From a virus: a stretch of 45,857 bases of DNA. A program made the position numbers and the translations under genes. The notes beneath the pieces are model-generated. The model searched no databases and had not been told where the DNA came from. It worked only from the letters and a program-made list of their open reading frames with translations. The DNA is taken from positions 1 to 45,857 of the IMG/VR virus record IMGVR_UViG_3300036800_000124; one strand, 5' to 3'. The number at the start of each line of letters is the position of its first letter. Position 1 is the stretch's first letter. Below, in pieces: positions 10,310 to 18,628 of the stretch.

Positions 10310-10852
10310 GTGGCTCTTGACGAGGAAGAACGTAAACGTCGGGCCCGAGAAAAAGCGAAAGAGCGATACGACGCGGATCCAGAGAGATGGCGTGCCTACG
10401 CCCGGGAACAGCGGAACAAGAATATCGAGCACGTTAGAGCGAAGGACCGAGCACGCCAGCCAAAACGAAAAGAAGCACAGAAGATCTACATGGCAGAGTG
10501 GCGTGAGCGCAACCGCAGCAAAATGGAGGACTACTTTCGCGAGTATCGGGTGTCGGGCAGAGCCGCTCGGGCGGAACTCACGCGCAGAATAAAATCGTTC
10601 GGCATCACTATCGACGAGTACATCGAGATGCTTCGGGAGCAGGAAGAGGTGTGCGCTATCTGCAAGCAACCAGAGGAAATCGGAGTTCCCGGACAAAAGA
10701 TGCGCGTTCTCTCATTGGACCACGATCACGACACTGGAAAACTTCGCGGGCTTTTGTGCGGAACGTGCAACAAGGCACTCGGAGGTTTCCGCGACGATCC
10801 AGCCATTCTGGAGTCCGCGATGAAGTACCTGGCTCGTCACGGCAAGTTCTAG
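10310..10852 (+). CDS. HNH endonuclease, endonuclease VII-like
   Basis: The 180-residue protein has a very basic, Arg/Lys/Glu-rich helical N-terminus (residues 1-90) and a C-terminal zinc-binding HNH domain: CAIC at about 129-132, then SLDHDHDTGKLRGLLC, then GTCNKALGGFRDD. The two Cys pairs and DHDHDTG are typical of the recombination endonuclease VII family, which cuts branched or unpaired DNA. No good ribosome site is seen, and the first codon is GTG at 10310. The gene has more AGA/AAA-type codons than its neighbours and sits inside a virion operon, suggesting a free-standing, homing-type insertion. A role in packaging-associated DNA processing is the alternative. Confidence 0.85.
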   Translation: MALDEEERKRRAREKAKERYDADPERWRAYAREQRNKNIEHVRAKDRARQPKRKEAQKIYMAEWRERNRSKMEDYFREYRVSGRAARAELTRRIKSFGITIDEYIEMLREQEEVCAICKQPEEIGVPGQKMRVLSLDHDHDTGKLRGLLCGTCNKALGGFRDDPAILESAMKYLARHGKF

Positions 10853-11250
10853 TGAAGCAGCGTCGCCCCAGTCGTCCGAGCGCCACCAAAAAGCCGAGCA
10901 AGGCGCGTCGCACCGCCGACCCGATGGACACACCAATGGAGCGGTCCTACGCCCAGAAACAGAGGACCGATCGCGCCGCGCTGTCGTTCGGCTCAAAGGT
11001 CAATCGCGCGAGCTTTTGGGCACAGCAAGCCAAGCAACTGGCCGATCAGAACGAGCAGCAACTCGAAGACGACACTGCCGCCATCAGCCAGGGAACCCTG
11101 CAGTCAGAGACTCAGTTCGCGAGTGCCAACATCGAAGAGGCCACGCTGCAATCCGCGCCCCCGCCCAACCAACCCTCGATCGACTCGACCGCCAGCATCG
11201 CGGGAATAGATTCGGGCACGGGAGTGGCGCCACCGCCTCCTCCGCGTTAG
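10852..11250 (+). CDS. Small virion-module protein, unknown
   Basis: The GTG start at 10852 overlaps the HNH stop as TAGTG and gives 132 residues. The open frame extends further upstream inside the HNH gene, but the overlap start fits the genome's style. The N-terminus is basic (KQRRPSRPSATKKPSKARR). The middle is Gln/Ala-rich and helical, and the tail ends in a run of prolines (PPPPPR). No domain is recognised. Confidence 0.6.
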   Translation: MKQRRPSRPSATKKPSKARRTADPMDTPMERSYAQKQRTDRAALSFGSKVNRASFWAQQAKQLADQNEQQLEDDTAAISQGTLQSETQFASANIEEATLQSAPPPNQPSIDSTASIAGIDSGTGVAPPPPPR

Positions 11251-11279
11251 TAGAGTCGCAACTAGACGAAGGGAGTGCC

Positions 11280-11627
11280 ATGGCACGAGGATTCAACGTT
11301 TCGCTCAGGGTCGCCGATTCCGAAGGACTGAGCGAAGACGCACTCGCCGACGAAGTCGCCGCATCTGGTCGACTCACCGAACTCGAAAAGGACACCTACC
11401 TGCCAGGTGCCATCGCCGCCGCGAAGGCGCTGTGCGACACGGTGGGCGAGGGTCCATTCCTGGTCGAGTTCAGCGGCAGCGACCGCACGCAGGAGTCGGG
11501 CGAAGAGAGCGCCATCAGCGTCACCGTGACGTCGCGCTACACCGCGAACCAGGTATCAGTGGGCGAAGTGAAGCCCGAAACGCCGAGTGCTTTCGCACCG
11601 CGTCCCGAAGGCTCTGACGCGCTCTAG
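11280..11627 (+). CDS. Small acidic protein, unknown
   Basis: ATG at 11280 follows a ribosome site (AAGGGAG) and encodes 115 residues with high-GC codon use. The frame is open further upstream, but the ribosome site selects this start. The protein is acidic with a predicted mixed alpha/beta pattern (FNVSLRVADSEGLS, then AISVTVTSRYT). I recognise no family. Its stop overlaps the next GTG (TAGTG). Confidence 0.65.
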   Translation: MARGFNVSLRVADSEGLSEDALADEVAASGRLTELEKDTYLPGAIAAAKALCDTVGEGPFLVEFSGSDRTQESGEESAISVTVTSRYTANQVSVGEVKPETPSAFAPRPEGSDAL

Positions 11628-11863
11628 TGGCCAAGCTCACTGCTCGTCAGCGTCGTGCGATGCCCAAGAGCTCTTTCGCAATCCCGAGCAAAGCGCCGGG
11701 TCCTGGCTCCTACCCGATTGGGGATAAGGCTCACGCCAAGAACGCGCTGGCCCGTTCGTCAGGCAAGCCCGCAGCAGCGACCGTCAAGAGCGCAGTAGCG
11801 CGAAAGTTCCCGAGCATCAAGCAGTCGGGGGCGAAGTCAAAGTCCTCAGCGAAACGTAAATAA
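11627..11863 (+). CDS. Small Lys-rich phage protein (SYPIxDKAHAxNAL type)
   Basis: The protein has 78 residues, is strongly basic, and contains SYPIGDKAHAKNALARSSG. This pattern is shared by many short phage and prophage proteins encoded near head genes, whose function is unknown to me. The GTG start overlaps the preceding stop and the next gene starts immediately after it. A nucleic-acid-binding or head-associated role is possible from the charge alone. Confidence 0.7.
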   Translation: MAKLTARQRRAMPKSSFAIPSKAPGPGSYPIGDKAHAKNALARSSGKPAAATVKSAVARKFPSIKQSGAKSKSSAKRK

Positions 11864-12406
11864 ATGTCCAAGCGCCACTACGTCGAGGTCGACCCGATCT
11901 CGCACACGCACAGTGCTGGTGAGATTGTCGGGTTCGACGGTAGGGACCTTGTCGGGCCTCCAGGGTTCGATGGGGTTGAGGGCACACCGGGCGTCGACGG
12001 GCGCAATGGCGCTGACAGCACGGTTCCTGGTCCGGCTGGACCTCCCGGCAAAGACGGAGCCGATGGGACCAACGGCAGAGACGGCGTCGACGGCACCCCA
12101 GGAAGAGACGCCATCGTCCCCTCGAACGTCGTCACCATGGAGAAGCCGAACGGAGTGCTCTTTGGCGTCTTCGAAGAGGGCGATGTGTACCGCCTGGTAT
12201 CGGGCGTCGCCTTCGTGGCGTTCACGGGCGGTCATGGCGAGTTCGTGCTGCCTGAGGGCACCAAGGGAGTTGCTTCGTTCCACGGCACGCTCCTCGGTTC
12301 GCAGGCATCCGTTGGTCTCGCCCCCGTGGTCAGTGCCTCATCGCTGACACTGCTGGCGAACGTGAACGAACTCTTGAGCGTGTCCTACCTTGCATTGATC
12401 TGGTAG
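11864..12406 (+). CDS. Collagen-like fibre protein
   Basis: In this 180-residue protein, residues about 22-85 form Gly-X-Y triplets (for example GPPGFDGVEGTPGVDG and GPAGPPGKDGADG), with one short interruption near residue 55. This is the pattern of phage collagen-like fibres that trimerise. The C-terminal 90 residues look beta-rich and may be a trimerisation or knob domain. It begins one base after the previous stop and lies just before the tail spike, so it is likely a host-contact fibre or its anchor. Confidence 0.8.
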   Translation: MSKRHYVEVDPISHTHSAGEIVGFDGRDLVGPPGFDGVEGTPGVDGRNGADSTVPGPAGPPGKDGADGTNGRDGVDGTPGRDAIVPSNVVTMEKPNGVLFGVFEEGDVYRLVSGVAFVAFTGGHGEFVLPEGTKGVASFHGTLLGSQASVGLAPVVSASSLTLLANVNELLSVSYLALIW

Positions 12407-12409
12407 CGA

Positions 12410-15043
12410 ATGCCCAGCAACGATCCCGACGTCATTAACGACCCGCAGAGTGCGGATTACCCGCCCGGTCCCGCGACCGACCCAGGCCACAAGCACAGCG
12501 GCGGTTCGTCCGCGACGATCACCTCGCCCGGTGGGTTCTTAGGCACCCCCGGCAACACCATCGCAGTCGCACTGGTCAACGGCGTCTGGCAGCTGAACGT
12601 CCAGCGCCGCGACGAGTTCTACGCTTCCGATGACGGCATCAAGGGCGACTTCGCCACCGACAACGCGGCGAACCTCTACACCTACCTGAACAGTCTCGTC
12701 GTGGCCAATGGCGCCGTCGACGCAGTCCTGTCGCGCGGCACCATGAAGGGGTCGGTCCCCTTCGTCATTCCGACCATGACCCAACTGCGCGGGATGGGCA
12801 AATACTTCTCTGGCACAGGATTCGAACTGCTCGCGGGCGCCAACTGCGACGTGATGCAGATGTTCAAGTCGCCCAACGGCGTCATCTCCAACGCGTTCTT
12901 CTGTGCGTTGCGCGATATGTTTCTCGACGGCAACAAGGCCAACCAGTCGATCACTGACTGGCACTCGGCGTTCAACTGCACCACGAATCCCTATAACACC
13001 GGGGCGAGCGGTGACATCAACTTCGACATCCACCATCACCTCGAGAACCTCTTCTTGGAGAACTCCTCGGGCGAAGGTATGTACTTTCGCTCACGTGGCG
13101 AGGTGGTCATCGACGACGTGTGGTCGGCCTACCACAATGGTGCTGCGTTCATCCTTCCGTTCGACTCGCACGTCGCGAACTGCAAGGCCAACAACGTGGG
13201 ACTCGGTGGGGTGTACCTGCCGTCCGGCGACACGCACATCACCAACATGCACTCCTACAACAACGGAGCGACGCCACGCTTCGTCAGCACCTTCGCGCAG
13301 GAGACCTCGAGCACCGTCTGGGTGATCTCCAACCAAGCGCACGCGGGAACGGGAACGTTCACCATCACGCTCGCGGGCGTCGGCACCACGGCGGCGATCG
13401 CCTGGAACGCGAGTGCGGCGACCATCGCCACTGCGGTCTCGGCGATCTCTGGATTCAGCGGCACCTGCACCGGCAGCGGTGGGCCGCTTGGCCAGCCGGG
13501 GTCCAAGGTCACACTGACGTTCAGCGTGGGCCAGACCGGCATCACGATTGCCCAGTCGCAGAACTGGGCTTCGGGCGCACAGTGCGTGTACCTCGAAGCG
13601 GTCTACATCGCGAACTCGGCACTCACGGCCTACACCGGCAACCCGATGACCGACACGACGAACTGGACTGCGCCCACACGTCCCTTCTGGTCAGCCTTTG
13701 GCGTGGCGACGGCAGTGACAAGTCCGCTCACCACGACGCCCTCGATCTCGACGACCAACTGCAATCACGGCAACGTGCTCGCAACGATCAATGGCACGCC
13801 GGTCATCATCCCCGTGCAATCCACGGCAGCGGCGGTAGAGACGCTCATCAACGCCGCGCTCGGCGCGGGAACGGTCACTGGCGCAACGGGTGGTCCCCTC
13901 GGTACCGCCAATATCGTGCTCACCTTCGCGGTCGCCCCCACGTCATTCACGATGTCCACGCGAGGCGCGATCAACTCGTGTCCCGAGTGGGGATACGGCT
14001 ACTACCTCGAAGGCGGCGGCGGCTCGTCGATCGTCGGAAGCTCCGCAATCTCTAACGCAGCGGGTGGCGTCCACCTAAAGAACACGGACAACAACCATGT
14101 CCAGATCAACACGAATGGGAACTGTGTCAACCCAGGACCCGGCACCGTTAATCCAACCAACCCTCTCAACTTCGCCGAAATAACGATTAACAACTCCAAC
14201 AACAACATCATCGAGGTGTCGATGGTGGGCATGGGCTCGGCGGCACTGCGCTACCTGAGCGGCACGGGCAACATCATCCTCATCACCTATGACGCCACCA
14301 GCACAGGCGTGATGCTGACGGCGGACTCTGCGGCGCTCGCGGGCTCGGGGAACACCGTCATCGTGAATGGCGTCATCCAATCCGCGACTGCGCTCACGCA
14401 GCTGGCCGGCACCAACAACACCACTCTGGCCACCACGGCGTTCGTCGAGGCTGCTGCGGGCGGCTCGGCGCAGGTGTCCAACAAGCCACAGGACTTCGGA
14501 TACCTCGGCTGGAGCATCGACCCCGCCGAAGGCTCAGGAGGTTCCACTAACCCCACGGCTGGCTTTGTCTACCTCATCAGATTTCGTTGCACCTCGACCG
14601 GCACGCTCGGTCACGTTTTCTTTGATGTCTCCTCGGGCGGGACTCTCGCGACCGCCAATGAGAACTTCATCGGTCTCTACGACACCGGCCAGGCCAGCGC
14701 CGGCGTCGCGACCCTGCTTGGCACCTCAGCCGACCAGTCGTCCAACTTCGACACCGGGGCGCTCTATGACGTGGCGCTCACCCCCCAGGCGGCGGGAAGT
14801 CTCAACCTGGTCGCCGGCCAGGACTACTTCTTCGCCATCCTGTGCAACAACACTGGCGGGTCGCCATCTTTCCAGGGTGCCAGTTACAACCGCTCTCTCA
14901 CCAACGCTGGCCTAACGCAGCTGAACTTGCGTCAGGCGTACTTCTCAACTGGGGGCAAGACCGCGCTGCCCACCACTATCGCCCAGGCCAACATCGCTCT
15001 CGCGACTGCCAATACGCTGTTCGCAATGATGGCGACCACCTAA
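12410..15043 (+). CDS. Tail spike, right-handed beta-helix
   Basis: This 877-residue protein has an N-terminal region with a His/Gly stretch (PGHKHSGGSS) and then a pectate-lyase-like beta-helix (about residues 75-300, with a His/Asn-rich turn pattern such as DIHHHLENLFLENSS). Two similar inserted beta domains follow at about residues 304-383 and 442-517, each with GTFTITLAG- or NVLATING-type strands, an AAAV/ATIATAV helix and a GGPLG turn. A second beta-helix run with Asn ladders (NNSNNNIIE) follows. The C-terminal 170 residues are a separate beta-sandwich-like domain. It likely binds or degrades surface polysaccharide, but I cannot assign catalytic residues. Confidence 0.8.
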   Translation: MPSNDPDVINDPQSADYPPGPATDPGHKHSGGSSATITSPGGFLGTPGNTIAVALVNGVWQLNVQRRDEFYASDDGIKGDFATDNAANLYTYLNSLVVANGAVDAVLSRGTMKGSVPFVIPTMTQLRGMGKYFSGTGFELLAGANCDVMQMFKSPNGVISNAFFCALRDMFLDGNKANQSITDWHSAFNCTTNPYNTGASGDINFDIHHHLENLFLENSSGEGMYFRSRGEVVIDDVWSAYHNGAAFILPFDSHVANCKANNVGLGGVYLPSGDTHITNMHSYNNGATPRFVSTFAQETSSTVWVISNQAHAGTGTFTITLAGVGTTAAIAWNASAATIATAVSAISGFSGTCTGSGGPLGQPGSKVTLTFSVGQTGITIAQSQNWASGAQCVYLEAVYIANSALTAYTGNPMTDTTNWTAPTRPFWSAFGVATAVTSPLTTTPSISTTNCNHGNVLATINGTPVIIPVQSTAAAVETLINAALGAGTVTGATGGPLGTANIVLTFAVAPTSFTMSTRGAINSCPEWGYGYYLEGGGGSSIVGSSAISNAAGGVHLKNTDNNHVQINTNGNCVNPGPGTVNPTNPLNFAEITINNSNNNIIEVSMVGMGSAALRYLSGTGNIILITYDATSTGVMLTADSAALAGSGNTVIVNGVIQSATALTQLAGTNNTTLATTAFVEAAAGGSAQVSNKPQDFGYLGWSIDPAEGSGGSTNPTAGFVYLIRFRCTSTGTLGHVFFDVSSGGTLATANENFIGLYDTGQASAGVATLLGTSADQSSNFDTGALYDVALTPQAAGSLNLVAGQDYFFAILCNNTGGSPSFQGASYNRSLTNAGLTQLNLRQAYFSTGGKTALPTTIAQANIALATANTLFAMMATT

Positions 15044-15055
15044 AAGGAGGCTCTT

Positions 15056-16210
15056 ATGGCTTCACCCACACCTGCACAACTCGAGGCAAAGAACCTCGTC
15101 GCCGTCACTGAAATGAACGGCGAGCCCATTCGATCTTACGATTCGGTGCACAAGGATTTCCCACCGACGACGGTGTACGTAACGCCGGTTGCTGCGCCCG
15201 TGACCAAGTACACAGTGACGTTCCACAACTCCGGTGGAGCGACGATCAACACCACGAGCGAGGCCGCTGGTGCCACGTTCCCGCTGCCGCCCGCACCCGC
15301 GATGCCCGCAGGGCAGACATTCGAGAGTTGGGCGGACGGTCAGCACACCTACGCCCCAGGTTCGACGTACACGATGCCCGCCGCGGACGTGACCTTTGTT
15401 GTCGAGTACACCGTCACGCCGGTCGTTGTCGTGCCACCTCCGGTCGTCACGCCTCCTCCTGCTCCAGGCGCAGGACCAAGCGGGCTGGCTATCCCGGGCG
15501 TGCTGGCCGGATTTACTCGGGTGGTCATGGATGACTTCACCGCCAAGGGCCTGGGACCGGACTGGTGCCCGCCGTACAACGGCACGCCGGGTGGCACCAA
15601 AGGCAAGTTCAACGCCAGTCACACGCTCGTGCTGGGTGACTCGCTGCTGCGCTTGCAGATGTACCAAGACGGGATCTCCGACCCGGGTGACAACAACTGG
15701 GCGGGAGCGGGCGTCAACACCAACGTGGCCAAGCACCCCGGCTTTCCGATCGGCTCACGCGTCGAGGCGGCGATGAAGTGGGACGCGCACCCGAGCGTGG
15801 CGGGCATGGGCATGTTCTTCGCGGCGATTGGCTGGCCCCCCGAGATAGACTGGGTAGAAGCCATCGCGGTAGCGGGCGGCAGTCGCTTCGCCGCCACTGC
15901 GCATTACGGCAAGCAGAACTCCAATCCGCAAGTCACCTCACCCGTGGTGGACCTCACCAAGTGGAACCGCTGGGGTTGCTTGTGGACGGCACAAACCATC
16001 TACTACTTGATGAACGGCGCAGTGTGGGGATCGCTGGGGAATCCCGACACCAACGCGAGCGACCCGACCTCTTTGGTGCAGGACCAGTTCGTCGCCTTTC
16101 AGATCCAAGACGGCGACCCGTCCTACCCCGCGCCCGACGCGTCAGTGACGAGCCAGAACCCTGTTGAACTGCTCATCGACTGGGTAGTCATTGATGTCCC
16201 CTCGTCGTAA
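15056..16210 (+). CDS. GH16-like glycanase with Listeria-Bacteroides repeat domain
   Basis: A strong AAGGAGG site precedes the ATG of this 384-residue protein. Residues about 48-120 match the Listeria-Bacteroides (InlB B-type) repeat: VTFHNSGG, then FESWADG, then YTMPAADVTFVVEY. A Pro/Val linker (about 120-143) leads to a concanavalin-A-like domain. Residues 263-268 read EIDWVE, which is the GH16 active-site pattern E-x-D-x-x-E (nucleophile E263, acid/base E268). GH16 enzymes cut beta-glucans or galactans. Placement after the tail spike suggests a virion-attached depolymerase for a host surface glycan. No signal peptide is seen, as expected for a virion protein. Confidence 0.85.
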   Translation: MASPTPAQLEAKNLVAVTEMNGEPIRSYDSVHKDFPPTTVYVTPVAAPVTKYTVTFHNSGGATINTTSEAAGATFPLPPAPAMPAGQTFESWADGQHTYAPGSTYTMPAADVTFVVEYTVTPVVVVPPPVVTPPPAPGAGPSGLAIPGVLAGFTRVVMDDFTAKGLGPDWCPPYNGTPGGTKGKFNASHTLVLGDSLLRLQMYQDGISDPGDNNWAGAGVNTNVAKHPGFPIGSRVEAAMKWDAHPSVAGMGMFFAAIGWPPEIDWVEAIAVAGGSRFAATAHYGKQNSNPQVTSPVVDLTKWNRWGCLWTAQTIYYLMNGAVWGSLGNPDTNASDPTSLVQDQFVAFQIQDGDPSYPAPDASVTSQNPVELLIDWVVIDVPSS

Positions 16211-16352
16211 GAGCGACATTCGCCGAAATAGATCAGGTGAAGTGTGGTTCCGATGCTCCACATGCAAAGCGGAATCGCTCCCTCACTTCTGCCACTACAG
16301 CGCGCTGGTTGATCGCGACAATCACGTGTGTCCCTCAAAACCGACGCTATAG
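16194..16352 (+). CDS. 52-residue Cys/His-rich zinc-ribbon-like protein
   Basis: This small ORF starts with ATG inside the last 17 bases of the glycanase gene, in another frame, and ends at TAG 16350-16352. The N-terminus is basic (MSPRRKSDIRRNR). It is followed by CSTC, then HFCHY, then HVC, a pattern able to bind zinc. It resembles the other short Cys-pair proteins of this genome. No ribosome site of note is seen, so expression would rely on translation coupling. Confidence 0.5.
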   Translation: MSPRRKSDIRRNRSGEVWFRCSTCKAESLPHFCHYSALVDRDNHVCPSKPTL

Positions 16353-16532
16353 TTTGCGCTGAGGAGCTGACTGGCTTAGCGGCTTGATTGGCCTCACCGA
16401 ACGCAGGGGTCGCCGTCCTGTCCTTCGTATCAGGCCAGAGGGAATCGCTTTTGGTAGAGCGAATCGCCCTGTTATCCACCACCCAATCCTGGACGTGACC
16501 TCCGCGCGTCCAGCGTAGATAGGAGAGATCCC
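16353..16532. other. 180-base non-coding stretch before the scaffold gene
   Basis: No coding frame is convincing here. The word GAATCGC occurs twice (16443-16449 and about 16461-16467), with a weak hairpin between (TCGCT and AGCGA around an 8-base loop). A word one base off a DnaA box (TTATCCACC, 16472-16480) is present. A late promoter could lie here ahead of the capsid genes, but I see no clear -35/-10 pair. Confidence 0.4.
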
Positions 16533-17096
16533 GTGGCACCAGATACGAATGACCTTTCGAGCATTGACGACAATGCGCCCGACGCTCCTCGACAACTCCG
16601 CGATTTTGCAGAGCGCGAGGCGAAGAAGGCGGCAGACGTCCCGCGGTTGCTCCGCGAGAACGCCATGTTGAAAGCCGGTGTGGACATCACGACCCGCAAG
16701 GGTGCAGCGTTCGCAGCGACCTACGACGGCGACCTCGAGGACTCAGCAGCCATCGTGGCCGACGCCACCGAGTTCGACCCGACGATTTTGCGGGCCGCGC
16801 CCGACGCACCGTCGAACGAGACGAATACCCAAGGAGACGGAACACCAGTGAATCAAGAGCCCCAAGGCACAGGCAGTCAAGAGCGCAACGCGCTCGTCGA
16901 CGGCGCCCAGCCCTCAGGCGCGGCCATCGAGAACGTCGAGCAATCGAGCATCAAGAAGGCCGAAGCTGCCATCAAGTCGGGAGCCACCGTGGCTGACGGC
17001 ATTGGCAGCATGATCGCTGAGCGCGCCCGCGCCGCCCAGGAGGGGAAGATTTCCACCCTCAACCGCGACGGCACCAAGACGACCCCCGTAGCGTGA
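16533..17096 (+). CDS. Capsid scaffolding protein
   Basis: GTG at 16533 is preceded by AGGAGAG. The 187-residue acidic protein has a helical, charged first third (about 20-50: LRDFAEREAKKAAD, then LLRENAMLKAGVD) followed by AATYDGDLEDSAAIVADA. That layout matches scaffold proteins placed directly before the capsid gene in actinophages (xLAFxKAGID, then YDGDL). The C-terminal half is Gln/Ala-rich and low in structure. Its stop overlaps the next ATG (TGATG). Confidence 0.8.
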   Translation: MAPDTNDLSSIDDNAPDAPRQLRDFAEREAKKAADVPRLLRENAMLKAGVDITTRKGAAFAATYDGDLEDSAAIVADATEFDPTILRAAPDAPSNETNTQGDGTPVNQEPQGTGSQERNALVDGAQPSGAAIENVEQSSIKKAEAAIKSGATVADGIGSMIAERARAAQEGKISTLNRDGTKTTPVA

Positions 17097-17416
17097 TGAA
17101 CGACGTAGAGCGCCCCGAGCACGACGACGAAGTGTGTCCGACGCTCAGCGTGCCCTGCTTCTCGTGTCACATTCACGGCGGGATCACCATTGGTCTCCCG
17201 AAGGATTTTCGCTCTCGCACCAGGAGTAAGACACCACCTCGCCGTAACCAGAGTTCGTACAACGCTGGTATCCCGGTCTCGCACCGGCCAGACGGCAGCG
17301 CAATGCCTTACCTCAGGGCTGACGGTGAAGTCATGCACCAGAGAGAGTTCGATCAAAAGAGCCACCGGATCAAGGACAACTTGGCGAAGTTGCAAGTCGC
17401 GACTTCCTCTACCTAG
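17096..17416 (+). CDS. Cys/His-containing protein between scaffold and capsid
   Basis: ATG at 17096 overlaps the scaffold stop; a GTG three bases earlier is the alternative start. The product has about 106 residues. Residues about 18-30 contain CPTLSVPCFSCHIHGG, a likely zinc-binding knot, followed by a basic Arg/Ser/Thr-rich middle. Its fixed place between scaffold and capsid suggests a head-assembly helper. No family is assigned. Confidence 0.65.
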   Translation: MNDVERPEHDDEVCPTLSVPCFSCHIHGGITIGLPKDFRSRTRSKTPPRRNQSSYNAGIPVSHRPDGSAMPYLRADGEVMHQREFDQKSHRIKDNLAKLQVATSST

Positions 17417-17434
17417 ACCAAAGGACTCAGAAAC

Positions 17435-18556
17435 ATGGCAATTCCAGGTACCTTCCAGACGTATGACCTCGCGACGGGCGTCAAGCTCGACGTGGAGGAC
17501 GCGATCTGGCTCATCAGCCCCTTCGATGTTCCTCTCCAGGGCGGCATGGGTGCGGACGGCTTAAGTGCCCTCGCAGCCGGCACGTGCTTTGAGAAGAAGG
17601 TCGAGTGGCTCGACGAGACACTCCTCACCCCGAAGACGACGGTGGCTGCTTCCTACGCCACCACGGCAACGGCGATCGCAATGGCCCAGGGCACTGGAAT
17701 CTATTTCCAGACCGGCGACGTGCTGCAGATCGACGGTGAGCAGCTGCTCGTCACGGCCTACGGCACGACCGCCGACTTCCTGATCGTCACACGAGCGTTC
17801 AACAGCACGACCGCCGTGGCATTCGTGACTGGCGACACGATCATCGGCATCGGGTCGGCACTGGCCGAAGGCTCCGCGCCACCCGCCGCTCGCGCGATTG
17901 ACCGAAGCGACCGCTTCAACTGGACCCAGATCTTCGGGCCGGTGGCGGTGCAAGTCTCGGGCACCGAGCAAGTGGTCCAGAAGTACGGCCTCATCGGCAC
18001 CGAGTTCGACCACCAGGTCGCCAACCGCATCAAGGAAATGGCGATCACGTTCGAACAGGCGCTCCTGAACGGCATCCCCAACGCGGGATCCGCGACGGTT
18101 GGGCGCACCATGGGCGGGCTGTCGTACTGGATCTCGAGCAACGTCGACTCGACGACCACCACGCTGAGCGACTCGGCGATCGTGAACATCATGCAGAACT
18201 GCTACGACGCGGGCGGCTCGCCCAACCGCTTCGTGGTGGGTTCGAAGCAGAAGCGCACGGTCTCGGCGATCGACAGCACGGTGATTCGTTACTTCCAGGA
18301 GACCGACAAGCGTGGGCAGGTCGTTCGCGCCTACGACACGGACTTCGGGGAGCTGACGATCTGCCTCGACCGCTGGGCGCTCAAGAACCAGGGCTTCGTG
18401 TTCTCACGTGAGCAGGCCGAGATCACCACGCTTCGCCCCATGCAGTTTGAGATGTTGGCGAAGACGGGTGACAACACCCTCGGTCAGGTGCTTGCTGAGA
18501 AGACGTTGAAGTTCCGTACGCAAGCGCACGCGGGCCAGTTCAACGCCCTGACGTAA
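17435..18556 (+). CDS. Major capsid protein, DUF5309 / SU10 type
   Basis: The 373-residue protein begins MAIPGTFQTYDL and contains DAIWLISPFDVPLQGGM, then the beta-rich insertion with GDVLQIDGEQLLVTAYG, then VQVSGTEQVVQKYG, and later PNRFVVGSKQKRTVSAID and the C-terminal domain. This order of motifs is that of the DUF5309 (SU10 major capsid) family, an HK97-fold capsid protein found in several podoviruses. An AAAGGA ribosome site lies just upstream. A strong hairpin 14 bases after the stop probably tunes or ends transcription, as is common after capsid genes. Confidence 0.9.
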   Translation: MAIPGTFQTYDLATGVKLDVEDAIWLISPFDVPLQGGMGADGLSALAAGTCFEKKVEWLDETLLTPKTTVAASYATTATAIAMAQGTGIYFQTGDVLQIDGEQLLVTAYGTTADFLIVTRAFNSTTAVAFVTGDTIIGIGSALAEGSAPPAARAIDRSDRFNWTQIFGPVAVQVSGTEQVVQKYGLIGTEFDHQVANRIKEMAITFEQALLNGIPNAGSATVGRTMGGLSYWISSNVDSTTTTLSDSAIVNIMQNCYDAGGSPNRFVVGSKQKRTVSAIDSTVIRYFQETDKRGQVVRAYDTDFGELTICLDRWALKNQGFVFSREQAEITTLRPMQFEMLAKTGDNTLGQVLAEKTLKFRTQAHAGQFNALT

Positions 18557-18569
18557 CCAGTTGCTTGAG

Positions 18570-18605
18570 ATGGGCTGGTCTAGTGTCATTGCTAGGCCAG
18601 CCCAT
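18570..18605 (+). terminator. Strong hairpin after the capsid gene
   Basis: A 14-bp stem (18570-18583 with 18592-18605, one T-G pair) encloses an 8-base loop. No T-run follows, so this may be a partial terminator or an mRNA-stabilising 3' end that raises capsid protein level over downstream genes. Confidence 0.65.
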
Positions 18606-18628
18606 TCGGGCGTAGCGATCGGAGCCCC

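Noticed and set aside
16353-16450. A possible tRNA before the scaffold gene
   Set aside because: A few stem-like words are present but there is no T-loop TTC motif and no matching acceptor stem.
16472-16480. TTATCCACC as a DnaA box
   Set aside because: It is a single near match in an otherwise unremarkable intergenic stretch, with no clustering, so I do not call an origin there.
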